Shown here in pieces: positions 16,545-25,791 of a stretch of DNA of 64,000 nt; the first letter of the stretch is position 1; the number at the start of each line of letters is the position of its first letter. The translations under genes were made by a program, and so were the position numbers. The notes beneath the pieces are model-generated. The model worked only from the letters and a program-made list of their open reading frames with translations, was not told the origin of the DNA and searched no databases. The stretch is from an uncultured Bacteroidales bacterium (GTDB taxonomy: Bacteria > Bacteroidota > Bacteroidia > Bacteroidales > Paludibacteraceae): positions 1-64,000 of the forward strand of contig CACWZZ010000004.1 of assembly GCA_902765485.1 (NCBI GenBank). Reading direction: 5' to 3'.

Positions 16545-18473
16545 TTATTTTGTTAGTAGTTGGTTATTTAATCCTTTGAGTGTCTCGAGGACGTTGCAGC
16601 GGACGTGGATGAAGTTCTGGATGCCGAGCTTCTGAAGGTCCTCCATGCATGCCGGAGCACCGGCAACGATGAAGATCTCTTTGGCGTTCTGGAGCTTCTT
16701 CCATGCCTTCGGCGCGAGGGTCGCGTACTCGTCGTCGGACGAGCAGAGGACGATGATGTCCGCTTTCGCCTTACGAGCCGCCTTGATACCTTCGGCGATA
16801 GTGGCAAAGCCGTTGTTGTCGATGACCTTGTATCCTGCGCACGCAAGGAAGTTACAACTGAACTGCGCACGCGCGATACGCATAGCGAGGTTGCCGATGG
16901 TGAGCATGAACGCAACGGGCTGTTTCTTAGCAGCTTCGGTCTCGAGGCGGAGTTGCTCGAACTCCTCGGCAGCACGGGCAACTGGCAAGGTAGGAAGCGC
17001 GTTCTCGCAAGAACTACCGCAACCGCAAGTAGCCTGCTTCTTATCCGTCTTGCACGTACAAATACTACTGCAAGCACCGGCATCGGCTTTGATCTTCTTA
17101 GCGGCTTTCTCGGTGAAGTTTGGGTACTGGTTGGAACCGAGCAGCACCTCTTTGCGTTTGGCTACGTCGTTGAGACGCGCTTTGAGGTTTGCTGCCATGT
17201 GCTCCTGTACCTTACCTTCGGCCACCATCTGGTACATACCGCCCTGCTCCTGGATAGCGAGGAACTGTTTCCATGCCTCGGCAGCGATGGAGGCGGTCAG
17301 GTTCTCCAGATAATACGAACCTGCAGCCGGGTCCACGATCTTGTCGAAGTGCGCCTCCTCTTTGAGGAGCAGCTGCTGGTTACGGGCGATACGCTCGGAG
17401 AAATCCGTCGGACGCTCGTAGGTGATGTCGAACGGCGTAACAGTAATCTCATCCACGCCTGCAAGAGCAGCAGACATCGTCTCGGTCTGCGTGCGGAGGA
17501 GGTTCACATACGCGTCGAAGATGGTCATGTTGAAACGGCTGGTCTCGGCGGAGACGTTCATCTTAGCGGCGTTGCGGAGGGCAGTGGTGAAGATCGGCGC
17601 TTTGTATGCCTCTACAATCTTTGCCCAGAGCAGACGCGCCGCACGGAACTTAGCCAGCTCCATGAAGTAGTTGCCGCCGATACCCATGTTGAAACGGATA
17701 GCATTGGCAGCGCGGTAGTTAGGCACACCGGCTTCGGTGAGCATCGTCATGTACTCGGCACCCCAAGCGAGGGCGTAAGCGAGTTCCTGCGTAGCATACG
17801 CGCCGGAGTTGTTGAGCACCACGCTGTTGACACCCACTACGCGGTAACCCGGCAGTGCTTTGGCGGCTTTCACCACCTCGGCAATCTTAGCCGATACCTG
17901 CTCACGGGTCAGCGGTTTGCCCTTGACGAGCATGTTCTTGATCGGGTCCACGTTGATGGAACCTACCATGTGCTTCACATCGTACCCCATTCTGCCGTAG
18001 TAGCGCACGAGGATGTTCGCGAGCTTCGGCGCAGCGCAGGCGCAGATGGAGAAGTTGATGGCGATGCAGTCAGCGGCGATGCCGTTGAGCAGCGTCTTGA
18101 TGAAATGGTAGGTCAACTTCTCTTTGTCGAGACAAAAACCGAGGGAGTTGATACCCTTGTTGAGCACCTCGAGGGCTTTCTCGTTCGCCTTGCGTGCGTT
18201 CTTGCAGGCGCAGATGTTCTGACGGATAGCCCAGTCGTTGTTTGTACGCGTACCGCGGACGTAGGGGAACTGACCGGGGGCGGAGACGGTGGTCTTGAGC
18301 CCTTTCAGATCCTCACGGCGGTAGAACGGCTGCACGTTGAATCCTTCCGGCGTGCGCCATACCAACTTCTTGTCGAAGTCGGCACCTTTCAGGTCAGCGA
18401 TGATTTTGGCTTTCCAAGTCTCGGTGGAGACCGGCGCAAAATCCGCCAACATGTTTACTTTGTTTTCTGCCAT
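16545..18473 (-). CDS. mutA: Methylmalonyl-CoA mutase small (beta) subunit
   Basis: 642 residues. The substrate-barrel domain (about 30-440) has the family's LVWRTPEGFNVQPFYRRED, a MGIGGNYFMELAKFRAAR segment (263-281) and DPAAGSYYLENLT (381-393). A B12-like domain without the cobalamin His motif follows, as expected for the non-catalytic subunit that pairs with MutB. Unusual: a Cys-rich linker at about 466-489 (ACSSICTCKTDKK, then CGCGSSC) between the domains, and two further ICAC motifs at 87-90 and 143-146. It is first in the operon, with its promoter at 18571-18602 and a 9-nt repeat in the leader. The C-terminus ends within the repeat tract. Confidence 0.93.
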   Translation of the reverse strand: MAENKVNMLADFAPVSTETWKAKIIADLKGADFDKKLVWRTPEGFNVQPFYRREDLKGLKTTVSAPGQFPYVRGTRTNNDWAIRQNICACKNARKANEKALEVLNKGINSLGFCLDKEKLTYHFIKTLLNGIAADCIAINFSICACAAPKLANILVRYYGRMGYDVKHMVGSINVDPIKNMLVKGKPLTREQVSAKIAEVVKAAKALPGYRVVGVNSVVLNNSGAYATQELAYALAWGAEYMTMLTEAGVPNYRAANAIRFNMGIGGNYFMELAKFRAARLLWAKIVEAYKAPIFTTALRNAAKMNVSAETSRFNMTIFDAYVNLLRTQTETMSAALAGVDEITVTPFDITYERPTDFSERIARNQQLLLKEEAHFDKIVDPAAGSYYLENLTASIAAEAWKQFLAIQEQGGMYQMVAEGKVQEHMAANLKARLNDVAKRKEVLLGSNQYPNFTEKAAKKIKADAGACSSICTCKTDKKQATCGCGSSCENALPTLPVARAAEEFEQLRLETEAAKKQPVAFMLTIGNLAMRIARAQFSCNFLACAGYKVIDNNGFATIAEGIKAARKAKADIIVLCSSDDEYATLAPKAWKKLQNAKEIFIVAGAPACMEDLQKLGIQNFIHVRCNVLETLKGLNNQLLTK

Positions 18474-18510
18474 GCTGATTGTGTTTTTTAGATAGTATAT
18501 AATAGTTTTT

Positions 18511-18546
18511 CTAGTTTATCTAGTTGAACTAGTTTATCTAGGGGAA
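18511..18546. repeat. 9-nt CTAGTTNAA-type tandem repeat in mutA leader
   Basis: Four 9-nt units (CTAGTTTAT, CTAGTTGAA, CTAGTTTAT, CTAGGGGAA). The same family occurs in frame in lpdA at 21026-21070. Confidence 0.85.
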
Positions 18547-18570
18547 ATCTTTGATTTCTCAAAAAACGCA

Positions 18571-18602
18571 CAAAGTTACAACAAGTTTCGCATATATGCA
18601 AG
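18571..18602 (-). promoter_or_regulatory. Promoter of mutA operon
   Basis: Minus strand CTTG, 20 nt, TAACTTTG. Confidence 0.75.
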
Positions 18603-18640
18603 AAAAAACGGCAAATTCTTCAAAAAATCTGCCGTTTTTG
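18603..18640. terminator. Terminator of lpdA-endonuclease operon
   Basis: AAACGGCA pairs with TGCCGTTT, with A and T runs on both sides, so it can work in either direction. It follows the minus-strand endonuclease gene. A second small stem (GAGTGA/TCACTC) lies at 18660-18676. Confidence 0.65.
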
Positions 18641-18686
18641 CCGTTTGGGGCGTAGTGCGAGTGATTTTTAGTCACTCAGGAAGGGT

Positions 18687-20423
18687 TTATTGGACTTTTT
18701 GACCCATTATGTTGTAGATTTGGTCTCCAATAACGATGAGAAGTTGTCCATCGCGCAGAATTTTATGCGTTGGGATGGAAAAATGCTCATTTTCGATTCC
18801 CGTAGAAGCACCGTCACACGAGGTGAGGTAATTGCTATATGAGACTCCGGTTCCGGTAGCATTGATGGTGACGGACTCGAAGCCTATACCTTTACCGTTG
18901 CCTGCGTTCGAGCAGGTGAAGGTGATCGGCGAGGTGCTGGAAAGCGATTGCGTATTGTTCCACTCGTAAGCGGTCATCGTGCTTCCACTCGTAGCCTCGA
19001 TGGTGGTAAGTACATTGCTTCCCGCTGCGACTTGCAGTTGATCATACTGGGTGCCGCCGTACGTACGCATGCGTACCTGAATTGAACTGAGTCCGGAGAG
19101 ATCAACCGACGGAGAGGTCAATTCCTTACCGCTATCCAAGAGCCAGTAAGTATTGGTCTTGTTTGCCGTATTGGTCCAACCCTCTTTGCTGTCCGCGCTA
19201 TAGGTATAAGTAGCCGGAGCAGCCCCTGCTTGCTCGGTAGCTTGGGCGAAGACGGCGTAATAGACGACATCGGCTGCTACCTCCGGGAAGTCGCTGATCA
19301 GTTTATAGAGCGTTTCGGGAGCTTCGTTCTGAATGCCGGCAATAGGTGCATCGGTCCAGCCCATGAAGACGTTGCTCTCGGAAGAACAAGAGGTGGGTTC
19401 ATCCGGCATTTCAACGATCTTACCGTCCTCCATAACCGAGTCGGTACGCAGGATCTCGCCGTTGACAGACCAAATCACACCATGTTTGACGACATCAGAG
19501 TGCGGATCAACAGGAGTAACCGGCGTGCCACCATCATACGGAGAAACGAGGGAGGAAATGGAAACGGACTGACCTTTCTTGTTGCCCCAGATATATTCTG
19601 CTAACTCCGGGTAGTCGATGAAGGGATTGCGGTTGCCTTGTTTATACGAACTTTTATTGAGTGTCGTATTTCCGTAGATCACTTCATTACGCGCCAATTC
19701 GCGCTCCGATACAGGGTCCTGGCGATGCCATTTGAGCAGCAGATCAATCGAATAAGCCGATAGTTGCGCCGTGCTGTTGGAATACGTAAACATCGTACGT
19801 CCGCCTTCCGCCTGCGTGAAATTAGAAGACATATAACAGGTCACCATATAGAAATACGTACGCGCGAGATCACCTTTGAACTCATCGTCGGGTTCGTACA
19901 CCACTCCTGAAACCGTATAACCGGGGAACGTGCTGGCTCCCTTGCGTCCTTTAGCCTGCACTCCGTTCGTCGTACATTTGGTGCCATTCGCGCACTCTCC
20001 GAAAGGTTCGTTTCCGCGGTAACTATTGACATAGCAGTTGGTGGGATAGAGATGGAACGCATCGCTATAAAGGGGCGAAGCCTCGCCAAACCACGATTTA
20101 GGTACCGAGTGCTCACGGTTGTAACCGCACGTACCGGAACACCAAGACTCCGTATAAGCCGGATCGCAGAAGGAATAGATGTCATCAATCGTTGCGCCGG
20201 CATTGTTGTAGGTGTCCGTCCATTTGAAGAGGTACTTCAATGCGTCATACGAGACGGTCGTATGAGGGCTTATCTTCGCGCTCAAAGCCGAACGAAGCGT
20301 TTCGCCGGACTTACCATCCGCCGAAGCATAATACGTAGTGAGCGTAACGGTCGGAGAGACCGTCGCTAACGCCATTTGCGCTGCGCAGAGGAGCGCAAGA
20401 AAGGAGGAAATGTGCTTTTTCAT
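18687..20423 (-). CDS. Secreted endonuclease I family nuclease with type IX-like sorting tail
   Basis: 578 residues. A signal peptide (1-20) precedes an endonuclease I domain (about 28-285) with the metal-binding/catalytic NREHSVPKSWF (102-112) and paired cysteines (CSGTCG). Residues about 315-395 resemble a Listeria-Bacteroides beta repeat, ending VFMGWT. A beta-sandwich of about 150 residues follows. The last 29 residues, KILRDGQLLIVIGDQ then IYNIMGQKVQ, form a type IX-secretion C-terminal-domain-like tail, consistent with porU and porV elsewhere in the window. It probably degrades extracellular nucleic acids. It is third in an operon with lpdA, 13 nt after it. Confidence 0.85.
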   Translation of the reverse strand: MKKHISSFLALLCAAQMALATVSPTVTLTTYYASADGKSGETLRSALSAKISPHTTVSYDALKYLFKWTDTYNNAGATIDDIYSFCDPAYTESWCSGTCGYNREHSVPKSWFGEASPLYSDAFHLYPTNCYVNSYRGNEPFGECANGTKCTTNGVQAKGRKGASTFPGYTVSGVVYEPDDEFKGDLARTYFYMVTCYMSSNFTQAEGGRTMFTYSNSTAQLSAYSIDLLLKWHRQDPVSERELARNEVIYGNTTLNKSSYKQGNRNPFIDYPELAEYIWGNKKGQSVSISSLVSPYDGGTPVTPVDPHSDVVKHGVIWSVNGEILRTDSVMEDGKIVEMPDEPTSCSSESNVFMGWTDAPIAGIQNEAPETLYKLISDFPEVAADVVYYAVFAQATEQAGAAPATYTYSADSKEGWTNTANKTNTYWLLDSGKELTSPSVDLSGLSSIQVRMRTYGGTQYDQLQVAAGSNVLTTIEATSGSTMTAYEWNNTQSLSSTSPITFTCSNAGNGKGIGFESVTINATGTGVSYSNYLTSCDGASTGIENEHFSIPTHKILRDGQLLIVIGDQIYNIMGQKVQ

Positions 20424-20436
20424 GATATATATACTT

Positions 20437-21804
20437 TTATTCGTTTATTACTTCATGTAAGATCTCGCTGACCGTAGGATGCGGGAAGACGACTTGGCGG
20501 AACTCCGCCGCGGTGTAACCCATACGTACGGCGAACGAAGCCGCTGCGATGAACTCCGAGCAGGGATTGCCGATACAATGCACGCCAAGGACGGAGTGGT
20601 TCTTGGCATCCAAGATCAGTTTGCACAGCCCGGTCTCGCCTTCGTTTTCCGCCATAAATCGTCCGGAGTAGGTCATGGGCAGTTTGTGCACCTCTACGGG
20701 GATAGACATCGATTCCGCTTGTTGTTCGGTAATTCCGACGGAGGCTATTTCGGGGTTGGTATAGACCACAGACGGGATAGCGTTGTACGCGATACGCTGG
20801 AGCGGAATCTCTTTGAGCATTCTGCCAACTGCCACTTCGGCTTGGCGCGAAGCAACATGGGCGAGCATGATCTTACCCGTGACGTCGCCGCAGGCATAGA
20901 CATTCGGCAGGTTGGTCTTGCAGAACTCATCCACGACGATCGCGCCGCGGTTGAATTCGAGTCCGTCTAAAGCCTCCAAGCCTTGCAGGTTCGCGCGACG
21001 ACCGACGGAAACAAGGATTTTATCGCTAGTCAAACTAGTTAAACTAGTCGAACTAGAAGAACTAGAAATGGAAACTGTGTTTCCGTCGATGGATTCCACC
21101 TTGGTGGAAGTGAGGATTTGGATGCCGGCTTTGCGGTATTTATCGAGGAGGATTTGTACCACCTCGGGATCAAGGTTCGGCAGGATGGTCGGCATGGCTT
21201 CAATGACCGTGACAGGCACGCCAAGTTCGTGATAGAGGGTCGCGAACTCCATACCGATCACGCCGCCACCCACAATAATAATGGATTTTGGCAGTTCGGT
21301 TGCCGCGAGTGCATCGGTTGAATCCCAGATCGCAGGATTGTCCTTGATGCCCGGAATGGGCGGCACGAAGTTCGTTGAGCCGGTGCAGATCATGAGGTTC
21401 TCCGCTTCGTAGGTCTCGCCGTTACACTCAATCCGCCAAACTTGGCGGATACTATCGAGGACTTTGGCAAAGCCGTTGACGACGGTACAATGGTCGTTGT
21501 TGAGACGGGCTTTGATACCCGCAACGAGTTTGCGAACGACGATAGTCTTGCGCTTCTGCATGGCGGCAAAATCGAAGGTGACGTTCTCCGCAGAGACACC
21601 ATATTTCTGGGCGTGAGAAGCGTTGTAATACTGTTTCGCGCCGTAGAGGAGCGATTTGGTAGGAATACATCCCACGTTGAGACATGTTCCTCCGAGGGCG
21701 TTTTGCTCAAAGAGAATGACGTCTTTTCCGGCTTTGGAAGCCTTCTCTGCAGCGGTATAACCTGCGGGTCCGCCGCCTATGATGGCTAAAAAATATCTAT
21801 TCAT
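20437..21804 (-). CDS. lpdA: Dihydrolipoyl dehydrogenase
   Basis: 455 residues. It is the flavoprotein E3 subunit that reoxidises dihydrolipoamide with NAD+ in 2-oxoacid dehydrogenase complexes or glycine cleavage. Seen: FAD-binding IGGGPAGYTAA (9-19), redox disulfide GGTCLNVGCIP (C41, C46), NAD-binding VGGGVIGMEFA, and the catalytic HPTVSE near the end. Two in-frame repeat insertions interrupt it: five 9-nt CTAG units giving a Ser/Thr-rich SISSSSSSTSLTSLTS loop, and a palindrome encoding SIRQVWRI. Both fall in surface loops and the rest is standard, so the enzyme is probably active. It starts 8 nt after the redox protein gene. Confidence 0.93.
   Translation of the reverse strand: MNRYFLAIIGGGPAGYTAAEKASKAGKDVILFEQNALGGTCLNVGCIPTKSLLYGAKQYYNASHAQKYGVSAENVTFDFAAMQKRKTIVVRKLVAGIKARLNNDHCTVVNGFAKVLDSIRQVWRIECNGETYEAENLMICTGSTNFVPPIPGIKDNPAIWDSTDALAATELPKSIIIVGGGVIGMEFATLYHELGVPVTVIEAMPTILPNLDPEVVQILLDKYRKAGIQILTSTKVESIDGNTVSISSSSSSTSLTSLTSDKILVSVGRRANLQGLEALDGLEFNRGAIVVDEFCKTNLPNVYACGDVTGKIMLAHVASRQAEVAVGRMLKEIPLQRIAYNAIPSVVYTNPEIASVGITEQQAESMSIPVEVHKLPMTYSGRFMAENEGETGLCKLILDAKNHSVLGVHCIGNPCSEFIAAASFAVRMGYTAAEFRQVVFPHPTVSEILHEVINE
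21026..21070. repeat. 9-nt CTAG repeats in frame within lpdA
   Basis: Five units, CTAGTCAAA to CTAGAAATG, encode a Ser/Thr-rich loop. Same family as 18511-18546. Confidence 0.9.
21432..21449. repeat. Palindrome TCCGCCAAACTTGGCGGA in frame within lpdA
   Basis: An 18-nt perfect palindrome encoding part of SIRQVWRI. Two more exact copies lie at 44324-44341 and 44360-44377. Confidence 0.9.
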
Positions 21805-21850
21805 TTTACCATTTAGTCATTTACACATTTTCTCATTTTATCATTTATTG
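21803..21850. repeat. CATTTAC/CATTTNGT repeat at lpdA start and redox-protein end
   Basis: A degenerate 7-8-nt unit (CATTT plus 2-3 nt), covering the C-terminal codons of the redox-protein gene and the lpdA start. Same family as 43631-43674. Confidence 0.6.
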
Positions 21851-22337
21851 CGCGAAGATAGATCCGAACCGCTTCTGCGATCATCTCTACGCACGGACGT
21901 TTCTCGTAATATTCCGGGGTGCGATCGGCAGGCTTGGGAGAGAACCCCACCCCTTCCCTCCCCTCAAGGGAGGGTGTTGTATTCTTGGGAACAAGACCTA
22001 AGAGTTCAGCGCAAATAAGACTGCCGTACTTTGCCTTGAAATCGCCTGCGAGTTGCTGGACAAGGGCATAATTCTCCATTTTGCCTGTGTTATCATGGGG
22101 CGTAGCAGAACCATTGTGCAAGCCGGCAAGCATGAACATACCGGACGCAGCACCGCAGACGAGCCTCATTCTGCCCATTCCGCCACCGAAAGAAGCAGCC
22201 AAACGCAGGGCAAGCGATTCGTCCGTAATACCATATAAATCTGCGCAGGAAGCAAAGACCGCCTGGGAGCAGTTAAAGCCTTGTTTGAATAAATCCACGG
22301 CGCGAGCAGCCCGTGATTCGATCTCTTCGTTTGTCAT
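21813..22337 (-). CDS. C_GCAxxG_C_C family redox protein
   Basis: 174 residues. The family's cysteines are visible: FNCSQAVFASC near residue 21, GGGMGRMRLVCGAASGM near 55, and KRPCVEM near 145. These proteins are thought to carry redox or metal centres; the reaction is unknown. A 14-residue insertion, TTPSLEGREGVGFSP, sits between the last helix and the conserved TPEYYEKRPC. It is encoded by a GGGAGG/CCTCCC palindromic repeat that also occurs in the HAD gene. The C-terminus is built from another repeat. It is first in the operon with lpdA and the endonuclease, from the promoter at 22357-22388. Confidence 0.82.
   Translation of the reverse strand: MTNEEIESRAARAVDLFKQGFNCSQAVFASCADLYGITDESLALRLAASFGGGMGRMRLVCGAASGMFMLAGLHNGSATPHDNTGKMENYALVQQLAGDFKAKYGSLICAELLGLVPKNTTPSLEGREGVGFSPKPADRTPEYYEKRPCVEMIAEAVRIYLRAINDKMRKCVND
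21943..21980. repeat. CCCTCAAGGGAGGG-type repeat in frame
   Basis: The core CCCTCCCCTCAAGGGAGGG encodes TPSLEGREG on the minus strand. Related copies lie at 28499-28533 (TPSLEEREG) and 39126-39157 (intergenic). Confidence 0.85.
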
Positions 22338-22356
22338 CGTATTAGTATTTGGGCTG

Positions 22357-22388
22357 CAAAGATACTACTTTTTTATGAAATACGCAAA
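22357..22388 (-). promoter_or_regulatory. Promoter of redox protein/lpdA/endonuclease operon
   Basis: Minus strand TTTG, 20 nt, TATCTTTG. Confidence 0.75.
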
Positions 22389-22405
22389 TTAAAGTGGCTA
22401 AAAAC

Positions 22406-23581
22406 TTATTTATTTTCCAAAACGCGTTTTTTGCGGATATAGAAAAGCCCGCTCGCCATGATAAAATAGAATGCAGCAAGGATCCAAAGGGCAATCCATT
22501 CGGTGGCAGCGGAGGCTGCAAAACCGTTGGTATGCAAGAGCGAGGCTCCCATGGAGTTGATATGTATGAAGGCGTGCGCGCCCCATGTATAAGGGATGAA
22601 ATACGAGAGGTAACGCCATGCCGCAGGGATCATTTCTTTCGGCCACGAGATACCTGCCATAAAGAGGAATATGAGTGACGTAGAGATGAGCAGAACGAGT
22701 CCCGATTCGCGGTTTCGGATGAAGACCGAGACGCAGAGCGAGAAGAAAATGATTGCCAGCAGATAGGGCACGATCAGCAGCAGGATATCGTCTATTGCGC
22801 CTATATGGGGGATTCCGAAGAGCCGCGGGAAGAAGCCCAGCAGGATGGCTGCCAAGCCGAAATATATAAGGAAGCACGCGCCCGCGCGCCCGATGAGCGA
22901 AGCGAAAGAGTAGTTTTCGTCATTCTCTTCCCTTGCCGTTCCGCCAAGCATACAGATGCCGAAAAGGAGCGTCTGGTGAAGGATCAGCATGAGAACCGCC
23001 GGAATGAGGAACGAACCGTAACCGCCTGTGGGCGTGAAGAGTGCTGTCTCGGAATAGGGTGCGTCTTGGACCAGCGCCCAAGCGAACTCTTTGTCCATGC
23101 CCATCTGCTCATAGCGGTCGATCTGGATATTACGCATGGACTCCAGCATGACTTGGTTGCAGGAGAGATAGATCGCTTTCATATAGAGGAACGAGGACAT
23201 GTCACAATAAAGCGATATATGCGCTTTGCCGAGCGGGTCCGCCAGTTGGCGCTCAAAATCATGCGGGAAATAGATGATACCATGCACTTTCTGGTTCCTC
23301 AGAAGTTGCTCCGCTTCCGCCATGGAAGTACAACTGTGTGTGAGCCGAATGTCCGGCGAAGCGTTCCATTGATGAAGGAACGCGCGGCTCTCGGGCGAAT
23401 TGCTCAGATCGACTACTGCAACCGGCACATCGTTGATCTGTTCATTCCAATAGAGCGCTTTGTAAATCAACGGATAAGCCAACGTAGCGACGATAAAAAT
23501 GACCACTACGCCCGGATCGCGGAAGATGCGCTGAAGTTCCGTAACAAAGGATTTTACTATCGGATATTTATATTCGGACAC
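22406..23581 (-). CDS. ABC-2 type transporter permease
   Basis: 391 residues. One N-terminal membrane segment (VVVIFIVATLAYPLIYKAL), a large periplasmic domain with VVDLSNSPESRAF, then five C-terminal segments. This layout is typical of the drug-efflux ABC-2 permeases of the YhhJ/YbhS type. It is the last gene of a four-gene efflux operon with a second permease, an HlyD protein and a TolC-like protein. No ATP-binding subunit is encoded in the operon, which is unusual. Confidence 0.87.
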   Translation of the reverse strand: MSEYKYPIVKSFVTELQRIFRDPGVVVIFIVATLAYPLIYKALYWNEQINDVPVAVVDLSNSPESRAFLHQWNASPDIRLTHSCTSMAEAEQLLRNQKVHGIIYFPHDFERQLADPLGKAHISLYCDMSSFLYMKAIYLSCNQVMLESMRNIQIDRYEQMGMDKEFAWALVQDAPYSETALFTPTGGYGSFLIPAVLMLILHQTLLFGICMLGGTAREENDENYSFASLIGRAGACFLIYFGLAAILLGFFPRLFGIPHIGAIDDILLLIVPYLLAIIFFSLCVSVFIRNRESGLVLLISTSLIFLFMAGISWPKEMIPAAWRYLSYFIPYTWGAHAFIHINSMGASLLHTNGFAASAATEWIALWILAAFYFIMASGLFYIRKKRVLENK

Positions 23582-23590
23582 GATGGAAAA

Positions 23591-23632
23591 ATTTGAGAAT
23601 TGAGAATTGATAATTGATAATTGAGAATTATT
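23591..23632. repeat. Heptamer repeat TTGAGAA/TTGATAA
   Basis: A 7-nt unit repeated between the two permease genes and forming the last codons of the upstream one. Same family as 37643-37680, 46177-46232 and 57212-57266. Confidence 0.8.
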
Positions 23633-24803
23633 TCAACGGGTAATTCCAATAGACCAACGCCCTATGGAGCCGCGGCGCGACGCAAAGGGAGGCGAGCATG
23701 AAGGCGGTGAGGGCAAGTGCATTCGGAAGGCTGTTTTCAACAGGGGCAGCCATGAGTGCTTCGTTGACATAAATGAGATAATAGTGCCGGAGCGGTTCCA
23801 AATAGGAGAGCGCTTTGACGGGCGGCAGCATCGCCATCTGCGGGTATGTGAAGCCGGAGAGGGAGAAGCCCAGCATCGAATAGAGCGCACCGATAGAGAG
23901 CGCGTCGCGGAGCGTGGGCAGCAGACCGATCATCGTGATTCCGAGTGCCTCCATCGCCAGGATAAAAAGCAACAGACCGAACATCAACCGTCCTGTGCTG
24001 CCATAGACAGGGAAACCGACGAAGCGGTAGAGGATAAGATGGCAACCGATGCCAAGAATAAGATAGATCAGCGTGTACGGAATCAGTTTACCGATCATCG
24101 CAATGGTATAGTTGCCTCCGGCTGCACGGAGCCAAGCGTGTGACGTGCGCGCTTTGAGTTCAAAACCGATGGCGAAGATGGTGAGCATGAGACAGATCAG
24201 ACCCAAAATACCCGGCAGGATTGTGCTGACCAGATAAATGGAATAATTGCCCCAAGGGTTCGCGACCATGTGTCCCTCGATGGCGAGCGGCTGGATACGA
24301 TGCATGATCACATCGTCCGTGAGCCCTTTCTTGCGCAGAACCTCGCGTTGGAACGCACCGGAGACCAGATTCGCCATCGTCAGCATCTGTTTGTAGGTTG
24401 TGTTGCCACCTACGGTATAAGCGTTCGTGACATAGAAATCAATCTGCGGACGTTTGAACGAAACGAGGTCGCGGTAGAAACCTTCGCGGATGACAAAAAT
24501 GCCGTATATCTTGCCATTTTGCATGGCTTGGCGGGCTTCGGGATAGGAGTTCGTGATCAATTGGATGTCCACGGAAGGCGTAGCCTGCATCTCATGGATA
24601 AGTCGGCGGGAGATCGTCGTTTGGTCCAGATCAACCACCGCCATAGGCATTTTCTCCGCCGCCCCACCCTTCATGAGGGTCAGGAAGAAGAATGTGGAGA
24701 GCAGCATGACTCCGACGGAGGCAAACAGATAGAGCGGCCGCGCGAACATCATTTTCAGTTCGCGAAGCAGCACACGCCATATATTTTGAAGAATGATTTT
24801 CAT
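23628..24803 (-). CDS. ABC-2 type transporter permease
   Basis: 391 residues with the same fold as the following gene: one N-terminal segment (LYLFASVGVMLLSTFFFLTL), a periplasmic domain with VVDLDQTTISRRL, and five C-terminal segments. The two permeases probably form a heterodimer. The start overlaps the HlyD stop by 4 nt. The gap to the next permease is 46 nt and is made of heptamer repeats. Confidence 0.87.
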   Translation of the reverse strand: MKIILQNIWRVLLRELKMMFARPLYLFASVGVMLLSTFFFLTLMKGGAAEKMPMAVVDLDQTTISRRLIHEMQATPSVDIQLITNSYPEARQAMQNGKIYGIFVIREGFYRDLVSFKRPQIDFYVTNAYTVGGNTTYKQMLTMANLVSGAFQREVLRKKGLTDDVIMHRIQPLAIEGHMVANPWGNYSIYLVSTILPGILGLICLMLTIFAIGFELKARTSHAWLRAAGGNYTIAMIGKLIPYTLIYLILGIGCHLILYRFVGFPVYGSTGRLMFGLLLFILAMEALGITMIGLLPTLRDALSIGALYSMLGFSLSGFTYPQMAMLPPVKALSYLEPLRHYYLIYVNEALMAAPVENSLPNALALTAFMLASLCVAPRLHRALVYWNYPLK

Positions 24804-25789
24804 TCTGCAACGAGAGCAGTCATACCCGGACGAAGATTAGGGATCGAAGTCGTCGGACGACATTTGACGTCAAACGTGCGGACATCGTAGCCTCCGTTTT
24901 GCTTGGTAGAACGCCATGTAGCGTACGTTCCCATGGCTTTGATATGGGTGACCGTAAGCGGATATTTGACGTTGTTTCCGAGCGCAGGGATGGTCACTTC
25001 GACCACACTTCCCATCGGAAAACGGGAGAGCATATCTTCGCGCACGGCGAAAGTGAACCACACGTCATTCAGATCGACGATAGACATCACCGGCGAGCCC
25101 TGACCGACCAGTTCGCCCACTTTGGGGAAGAGTTCGGAGACCTCACCATCGCAAGGCGAGAGAAGGTATTTCTCCGCTTCCGCCGCAGCTACTTCCTGGA
25201 GGATACCATCGACTCGCGCCACTTGGGCTTCAGCAGCTGCTTTGTCCTCTTCGCGGGCACCGGCTAACGCCATCTGGTATTGGCTGCGGGCTGCTTTGAC
25301 GGTAGCTTCCGCGGCTTTGTATTGCGCCTCTACCTCATCGCGTTTCTGCGCGCTGACCACTCCTTTGTCATAGAGCCGCTGAACGCGCTCGTAAGACTTG
25401 CGGTAGATCTCCTCGCCGGCTTTGGCTTTCTGGTACATCTCATACGCACCTTGGATTTGCTCACGTTGCGCACCGTTCTTGGCTTTCTGGTTCACCGCTT
25501 CCGCCATCTCACGTGCAGCGAGTGCCTGCGCTTTCTTCGCTTCCACTTCGGGCGAATAGATCACGACGAGTGTATCGCCTTTTTTCACATGTTCGCCTTC
25601 CTCGTAGAAGTACATCTCGATACGTCCGGGCACTTTGCCGGAGACGCGGTACTCCGCAGCCTCGGCTTCGCCTTGGATGAGTGTCTTCTCCGGCCGCAAA
25701 GCCAGAATACCCACGACCGCAACAATAACGACTACTGTGAGGAGTGCGATAAGACCAAACAGCAGACTTCCTTCTTTCTGGTGTTTCAT
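24800..25789 (-). CDS. HlyD-family membrane fusion protein
   Basis: 329 residues. One N-terminal membrane anchor (LFGLIALLTVVVIVAVVGIL), then the barrel-sandwich lipoyl half (KVPGRIEMYFYEEGEHVKKGD), a long coiled-coil hairpin rich in A/E/K (about 85-195), the second lipoyl half and a beta-barrel. It bridges inner-membrane permeases to the outer-membrane channel. It lies 2 nt after the TolC-like gene and overlaps the permease gene by 4 nt. Confidence 0.9.
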   Translation of the reverse strand: MKHQKEGSLLFGLIALLTVVVIVAVVGILALRPEKTLIQGEAEAAEYRVSGKVPGRIEMYFYEEGEHVKKGDTLVVIYSPEVEAKKAQALAAREMAEAVNQKAKNGAQREQIQGAYEMYQKAKAGEEIYRKSYERVQRLYDKGVVSAQKRDEVEAQYKAAEATVKAARSQYQMALAGAREEDKAAAEAQVARVDGILQEVAAAEAEKYLLSPCDGEVSELFPKVGELVGQGSPVMSIVDLNDVWFTFAVREDMLSRFPMGSVVEVTIPALGNNVKYPLTVTHIKAMGTYATWRSTKQNGGYDVRTFDVKCRPTTSIPNLRPGMTALVAE

Positions 25790-25791
25790 AA

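Noticed and set aside
16605-18491. A 628-codon open frame on the plus strand opposite mutA
   Set aside because: It mirrors the mutA codons; high GC at codon ends keeps the antisense frame open. No family match, no promoter, no start signal.
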